From positions 1-27,065 of the IMG/VR virus record IMGVR_UViG_3300006802_000444: DNA of 27,065 bases. One strand, written 5' to 3'. The stretch is from a virus. Under the pieces are notes generated by a model, which ran no database searches, was not told the origin of the DNA, and worked only from the letters and a program-made list of their open reading frames with translations. Shown in pieces: positions 23,755 to 27,065 of the stretch (within the stretch, counting starts at the first letter, position 1; each line of letters begins with the position of its first letter). The position numbers were made by a program, and so were the translations under genes.

Positions 23755-24715
23755 TTGTGCAATATTTGTAGAGTGGTTCGGTCGCAGTCTTGAAATTGAA
23801 GACTGCGACCCTGCCATTTTTATGACAAATTATTTTTTCGATCGGTTCGAGTATAATACAGAACAAAGGCTCTGGTTATCTTGGATTTATGGTACAACCT
23901 ATTATTGGCCAACAGCTTATATTGTTTGGAATGAATTTCCTGATATGGAACTCGTTGGTGTCGAAAGGTTACGCAATTGGAATAATGAAAATTATAAACG
24001 ACTGCGATACCAAAAGGATACTAAATGGAATAAGGGGCATTTGGCAGCTCAATTTGAATCTTATAAAGATTGGGTTGGCGATCGCCCGCAGCGCAAAGCA
24101 TTAACTGAAAAGTTTGTTGGCGATCCTGTGAAAGATTTTTATACTTTATGGGATGATGTCAATTCCTGGCATAAATTTGGTCGGTATTCTTCTTGGTTTT
24201 ATATTCAAACACTTAAACAATGTTGTAATATGCCAATTGAACTAGATAGTCTTTGGCTGCATGATTACAGCGGTTCTCGTTCGCACCGCAATGGATTATG
24301 TTATGCGGTAGGAAAGGAAGAATGGATCGATAAAAAGTTAAATGCTCAAGAAATAGATTATCTAGAGGGTATTGGGCGCGAACTTCTATCTGAAACAAAG
24401 TTGTCGTTCCCTAATGTTGCCGACAAAGCGGATGTTTTTTCCATGGAAACTGCGCTTTGCAGTTTTAAAAAATTATTTCGGAAACGGGATGGTCGATATC
24501 TCGGATATTATCTCGATAGACAAGCAGAAGAAATTAAACAAGTTGAAAAAGACGGGTGGGTTGGAATTGATTGGACCCCGATGTGGGATGCAAGAAAAGA
24601 ACTCCTTCAAGATAAATTCTTGACTAATTCCATAAACAAAGGTAAAATGGAATTATTCCTTGATACTGGAAATTTCGATCCAACTGAACGCAAACATTTG
24701 GAATTATTTTTATGA
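23747..24715 (+). CDS. Helical protein of the alpha-glutamyl/putrescinyl-thymine pyrophosphorylase (amino acid:DNA transferase) superfamily
   Basis: The 322-aa all-helical protein carries the pattern I associate with this superfamily: an N-terminal YFFDRFEYNTEQRLWLSWIYG helix (landmark, part shown), W-rich helices, WHKFGRYSSWFYIQTL at 141-156, HDYSGSRSHRNGL at 172-184, and METALCSFKKLFRKRDGRYL with GYYLDRQAEEI at 233-263. Members act on DNA containing 5-phosphomethyl- or pyrophosphomethyl-uracil, replacing the phosphate with an amino acid or amine, or form the helical half of the 5-hydroxymethyluridine DNA kinase. The adjacent P-loop kinase gene, overlapping by four bases, strongly favours that pathway. 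The ATG overlaps the previous stop without a clear Shine-Dalgarno. Superfamily assignment is from motif memory; the clade is uncertain. Confidence 0.65.
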   Translation: MSNCAIFVEWFGRSLEIEDCDPAIFMTNYFFDRFEYNTEQRLWLSWIYGTTYYWPTAYIVWNEFPDMELVGVERLRNWNNENYKRLRYQKDTKWNKGHLAAQFESYKDWVGDRPQRKALTEKFVGDPVKDFYTLWDDVNSWHKFGRYSSWFYIQTLKQCCNMPIELDSLWLHDYSGSRSHRNGLCYAVGKEEWIDKKLNAQEIDYLEGIGRELLSETKLSFPNVADKADVFSMETALCSFKKLFRKRDGRYLGYYLDRQAEEIKQVEKDGWVGIDWTPMWDARKELLQDKFLTNSINKGKMELFLDTGNFDPTERKHLELFL

Positions 24716-25254
24716 AATTAATTTACATAATCGGTGTCCCAGGAACTGGTAAATCTACTGTTATGAAACAATTTATGTCTCACTATTCAGAATGGAAACA
24801 AGAAAAGGTTGTTGATCTTTTGGAGACACATGTCTCTGGTAACATTAGGGTTCTTGGGAAATATGAAGAAGGGGAAACTTTTTCTGGCACTGATCGTTTA
24901 AGCATGGCAGTGGCTCCGAAAGCCATTGAGTGGATTAATACTAAACCAAATGAAATAATTTTCGGTGAAGGTGATAGGTTGAATAATAAAGCATTCTTCG
25001 AGTCTGCTGGTGATAATCTTGTTATAATTCATTTAACTGTTTCTGATCAAGAACGAAAAAGAAGATACCAAGAGCGAGGCTCCGATCAATCTGAGAAGTT
25101 TATTCAAACTACAAAAACAAAAGTGAAGAATATCATAGATCACTTCGGACCAAAGAACACTCTATTCGGCGAAGAACCTGGATATGTGTATACTTTCCCT
25201 CATGAAACTCCCGAAGACACAAGAAAAATCGTTGAATTCATGCTAAGTTATTGA
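24712..25254 (+). CDS. P-loop kinase, candidate hydroxymethyl-pyrimidine DNA kinase
   Basis: The 180-aa protein starts MKLIYIIGVPGTGKSTVMKQ, a Walker A at residues 8-16, in a nucleotide/polynucleotide kinase-like P-loop fold. NEIIFGEGDRLNN is the probable Walker B/substrate segment, and VSDQERKRRYQERGSDQ has the Arg-rich lid. Proteins of this size beside the pyrophosphorylase-superfamily gene are the activating kinases of thymidine hypermodification, which phosphorylate 5-hydroxymethyluridine in DNA. Here the pair is encoded as two separate polypeptides with an ATGA overlap. Ordinary dNMP kinase is possible, but the sequence does not resemble T4 gp1 or thymidylate kinase to my eye. It ends the second modification operon. 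Confidence 0.75.
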   Translation: MKLIYIIGVPGTGKSTVMKQFMSHYSEWKQEKVVDLLETHVSGNIRVLGKYEEGETFSGTDRLSMAVAPKAIEWINTKPNEIIFGEGDRLNNKAFFESAGDNLVIIHLTVSDQERKRRYQERGSDQSEKFIQTTKTKVKNIIDHFGPKNTLFGEEPGYVYTFPHETPEDTRKIVEFMLSY

Positions 25255-25274
25255 TTTTAAAAGAGTTTTTACGG

Positions 25275-25303
25275 TTTACTTAGGTCACTCGATAAGCGAT
25301 AAT
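25275..25303 (+). promoter_or_regulatory. Host-type promoter before the small-gene cassette
   Basis: TTTACT (25275-25280) and GATAAT (25298-25303) are separated by 17 bases in the gap after the kinase gene. ACTTAG (25278-25283) and CTAAGT (25308-25313) form an inverted pair flanking the core, which may be chance. An early-type promoter for the following small genes is plausible. Confidence 0.5.
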
Positions 25304-25335
25304 ATATCTAAGTTGAGGGAACAGAGAGAAACGAA

Positions 25336-25650
25336 ATGAGCAATTTTACAGCAGATCAAATCGCACTTCAGGCTCACATCGAGGAGTCTAATTCTAAGTT
25401 CGTGGCTGATTGTCAGGCACGTGGTGCTGATGCTTGGTCTACCACTGTTTCGGACCCTGATCATTGGGCAGAGTACGGTATTTACACTGTAGCTCAGTAC
25501 GAGCGTTATAATCTCGAGCAGGATGTTTGGGAACTGTACAAGGATGTGCATGGCTTCCGTCCTCGCCATATGGACTCTATGTCTGACGCCGAGTTGGAGT
25601 CGGAGTACCATAGCCTGCTCAAACAGTTCGAGGAAGAGGTTATATACTAG
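25336..25650 (+). CDS. Small conserved phage protein with LYKDVHGFRPR motif (104 aa)
   Basis: The product is an acidic, mostly helical protein. The segment VWELYKDVHGFRPRHMDSMSDAELESEY is its hallmark (partially quoted): an ELYxxVxGFRPR helix-turn followed by a short (M/L)SxxELExE helix. This signature appears in small hypothetical proteins across many unrelated tailed phages. Function is unknown. ATG 25336 lies behind an AGAGA and follows a sigma70-like promoter, suggesting early expression. Codon choice includes more GC-ending codons than the modification genes upstream, resembling the other small genes to its right. Confidence 0.75.
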   Translation: MSNFTADQIALQAHIEESNSKFVADCQARGADAWSTTVSDPDHWAEYGIYTVAQYERYNLEQDVWELYKDVHGFRPRHMDSMSDAELESEYHSLLKQFEEEVIY

Positions 25651-25663
25651 AGAACGACATGCA

Positions 25664-25744
25664 ATGGACGACAGCATGATGTTTGAGCTGGGTGCAGGTG
25701 ACGAAGAAACTGCACTCCGTTGGTTGACTCAGGACAATGGTTAA
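25664..25744 (+). CDS. Possible micro-ORF (26 aa)
   Basis: ATG 25664 to TAA 25742-25744 encodes MDDSMMFELGAGDEETALRW plus six more residues. An ELGAGDxETALRWLTQ pattern is, to my recollection, the C-terminal part of a small conserved phage protein that is often encoded in such cassettes. If so this is a real tiny gene or a truncated copy. No good ribosome binding site is visible apart from AGAGAACGA. It fills the 108-base gap between two better supported genes. Confidence 0.4.
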   Translation: MDDSMMFELGAGDEETALRWLTQDNG

Positions 25745-25758
25745 GAGAGAGAAAAGAG

Positions 25759-26100
25759 ATGAAGAAAGTTATTGAAAACGGAAATACCATGGTGCTGGTC
25801 AAGGGCGACTATGGTGGTGGTTGGTCTACGTGGAATAAGGATTTTCCTGAATGCGTATTTGATCCTGTTGTGGTTGATCTTGTGCGCCAATATGAAGCAG
25901 GAACCATTAGTGATGTACAATTCATGGATGCAGTATATGATCATTGTACGAAAACGTATGGTGATCGGTTTTATGCTACGGCGGATATAACATCTTTGTG
26001 TGTGGTCCCTGTTCCTGTGGGCAGTAGGTTTGTCATTCAAGAGTATGACGGGCTGGAAGCTCTTATTCGAGAAGATGACATGAAGTGGGTGACAGCGTGA
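25759..26100 (+). CDS. Small conserved phage protein (113 aa), unknown function
   Basis: I take ATG 25759 behind GAGAGA as the start; an in-frame upstream start at 25720 overlaps the micro-ORF. The sequence has the pattern MVLVKGDYGGGWSTWN, FDPVVVDLVRQYEAG, a central YGDRFYATADITSLCVVPVP segment and GSRFVIQEYDGLEALI. A GxGWSTW start and an (F/Y)xIxEYDGxE end recur in small hypothetical proteins of diverse phages. It is a compact alpha/beta protein with no visible catalytic motif. It belongs to the same cassette as its neighbours. Confidence 0.72.
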   Translation: MKKVIENGNTMVLVKGDYGGGWSTWNKDFPECVFDPVVVDLVRQYEAGTISDVQFMDAVYDHCTKTYGDRFYATADITSLCVVPVPVGSRFVIQEYDGLEALIREDDMKWVTA

Positions 26101-26128
26101 TGTTTGAAGTGTGTGTTGGAGTTGAATG

Positions 26129-26335
26129 ATGAACGAACGGATTAAAGAACTTGAAAAACGATGCTGGGACCATCAGACCAATCATTTGAATGCCGAAAAG
26201 TTCGCCGAGTTGATTGTTCGAAACTGTATTGATGAAATGGTACAGCAAATGTGGAATTATGGAATTGACGAGTCTAATAATCCTTCATTCTATAAAGCAG
26301 TAGAGAAAGCGAAACAACATTTTGGAGTTGTGTGA
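26129..26335 (+). CDS. Small helical conserved phage protein with MNERIKEL start (68 aa)
   Basis: Two adjacent ATGs (26126 and 26129) are available; GGAG at 26118-26121 is seven bases from the second, which gives the usual family start MNERIKELEKRC. Then comes EKFAELIVRNCIDEM, a helix conserved in short phage hypothetical proteins (KFAELIVRECI type), and a C-terminal AVEKAKQHFGV helix. Function is unknown. The stop shares one base with the next ATG (TGATG), so expression is coupled. Confidence 0.75.
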   Translation: MNERIKELEKRCWDHQTNHLNAEKFAELIVRNCIDEMVQQMWNYGIDESNNPSFYKAVEKAKQHFGVV

Positions 26336-26715
26336 TGGGCACTAATTATTATGTTATCGAGAATCTTTGTGAATGCTGTAATCGGTATGAAGAAGTGTAT
26401 CACATTGGCAAGGCATCGTATGGCTGGGCATTTTCCTTTCGTGGATATCGTGACAAAGAGTTGACTTCTTGGCAGGCATGGAAAGAATTTCTGAAGGACA
26501 AACACATTAAAGATGAATATGGCGAAGATGTCAACTATTCTTGGTTTGTAGAATATATTGAATGTTATAAGGCACCAGGTTACATTCGAGAAGATGGACA
26601 CAAAAATCTTTCTCATAATGAACAGGGTCGCATTGACAAGTATCCGTGGTTTAATCCCGAATATGATTGGGACGATCCGCAAGGTTATTCTTTTGGCACT
26701 CGGGAGTTTTCGTGA
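26335..26715 (+). CDS. Small conserved phage protein with CECC and HIGKxSxGW motifs (126 aa)
   Basis: ATG 26335 is seven bases after GGAG (26324-26327); the GTG at 26332 is a less likely start. The product begins MGTNYYVIENLCECCNRYEE, followed by YHIGKASYGWAFSFRGYRD, then WQAWKEFLKD and a Gly/Tyr/Asp-rich end. The MGTNYY...CxCC...HIGKxSxGWxFxFxGY pattern is widespread in small phage hypothetical proteins; the clustered Cys residues with the nearby His could bind zinc, but no function is known. Its stop shares a base with the next ATG. Confidence 0.78.
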   Translation: MGTNYYVIENLCECCNRYEEVYHIGKASYGWAFSFRGYRDKELTSWQAWKEFLKDKHIKDEYGEDVNYSWFVEYIECYKAPGYIREDGHKNLSHNEQGRIDKYPWFNPEYDWDDPQGYSFGTREFS

Positions 26716-27065
26716 TGAATCGTGAAAATGTTATTCGCCTGGCGCGAGAGGCTGGTCCGCTTGTAAGCACGCCGTTTGATGTTTGGTGCGACAGATTCGC
26801 TGCCCTTGTCGCCGCAGCAGAACGTGAGGCGTGTGCCAAAATTTGCGACGAGTGTATGTCAGATAGCGTTCGACGGCTGACTATGGCGAACAAGCAACTG
26901 ACCAAGATGTGCGATCTGTACCTTGCAGAAAAGCAACAGGCTGACACCGAAATGACCAGCCTGCGCACGCTTATACACAAAGCCAGGGAGTTGTTGGACC
27001 GAGAAATGCCGTACCTAAATTCAAACAGAAAATGGGAGGCTTTCTGCGAGCTTGTGGTCGAGATC
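26715..27065 (+). CDS. Conserved phage protein, 3' truncated by the window (117+ aa)
   Basis: The frame is open from ATG 26715 to the window edge. It reads MNRENVIRLAREAGPLVS, then VWCDRFAALVAAAEREACAK and a long charged helical region. The MNRExxIRxAREAG start with an FAxLVAAAEREACAK helix is a very common signature in small phage hypothetical proteins. Base composition is clearly more GC-rich than the rest of the window, a possible sign of recent transfer. The start overlaps the preceding stop (TGATG). Function unknown. Confidence 0.75.
   Translation, partial: MNRENVIRLAREAGPLVSTPFDVWCDRFAALVAAAEREACAKICDECMSDSVRRLTMANKQLTKMCDLYLAEKQQADTEMTSLRTLIHKARELLDREMPYLNSNRKWEAFCELVVEI

Noticed and set aside
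26100-26129. A 9-codon ATG frame between two small genes
   Set aside because: Too short to support as a gene; probably spacer or a decayed start.
1-27065. CRISPR arrays, tRNA genes, insertion sequences or integrase/attachment sites
   Set aside because: Gaps between genes are short, and none shows spaced direct repeats, a cloverleaf-like sequence, a transposase or an integrase.

Overview
The window is a segment of a strictly lytic, T4-like (myovirus-type) bacteriophage genome, AT-rich and tightly packed, with every supported gene on the + strand. The diagnosis rests on a set of recognisable T4-family genes in a familiar order: prohead core protein (gp67-like), a small gene in the gp68 slot, prohead protease gp21, scaffold gp22, major capsid protein gp23, a tail-tube-fold protein, UvsY, UvsW, the late sigma factor gp55 and the recombination nuclease pair gp47/gp46. 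The protein sequences resemble the marine/cyanophage-like branch of the T4 superfamily more than T4 itself. No photosynthesis or other host-diagnostic gene is present, so I cannot name the host.

Layout. (1) 1-8511: an adhesin and tail-fibre region with a truncated collagen-like fibre, a 568-aa fibre-like protein, a duplicated C1q-like protein, two small conserved structural-type proteins and a 1524-aa giant protein with propeller-like repeats and a cupredoxin-like domain. (2) 8523-12103: the head assembly block 67-(68)-21-22-23, closed by a strong UUCG-tetraloop terminator. (3) 12176-15064: a late promoter, tail-tube-like protein, uvsY, uvsW and a small conserved gene. (4) 15146-22341: a host-type promoter followed by eight genes that touch or overlap one another, gp55-gp47-gp46-small basic protein-TET/JBP dioxygenase-class II glutamine amidotransferase-amidoligase-GNAT. 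(5) 22358-25254: a second promoter with a palindrome beside it, then a GIY-YIG-like/ParB-like fusion, a helical protein of the alpha-glutamyl/putrescinyl-thymine pyrophosphorylase (amino acid:DNA transferase) superfamily and a P-loop kinase. (6) 25275-27065: a third promoter and a train of small conserved phage hypothetical genes, the last running off the window.

The most interesting content is regions 4 and 5. They carry parts expected for a DNA base hypermodification pathway that starts from a base oxidised in DNA: a TET/JBP-type oxygenase to make a hydroxymethyl-pyrimidine, a P-loop kinase to activate the hydroxymethyl group, a transferase-superfamily protein to displace the phosphate with a nucleophile, and an amidotransferase/amidoligase/GNAT trio that could build or decorate the attached group. 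The oxygenase end of the pathway is embedded in the late-sigma and recombination operon. The product, and even whether the substrate is thymine or 5-methylcytosine, is inference.

Regulation fits a T4 scheme: three exact TATAAATA late-promoter boxes precede structural genes only, and gp55, which recognises this element in T4, is encoded in the same window. The sigma70-like promoters precede gp55 and the modification and small-gene blocks.
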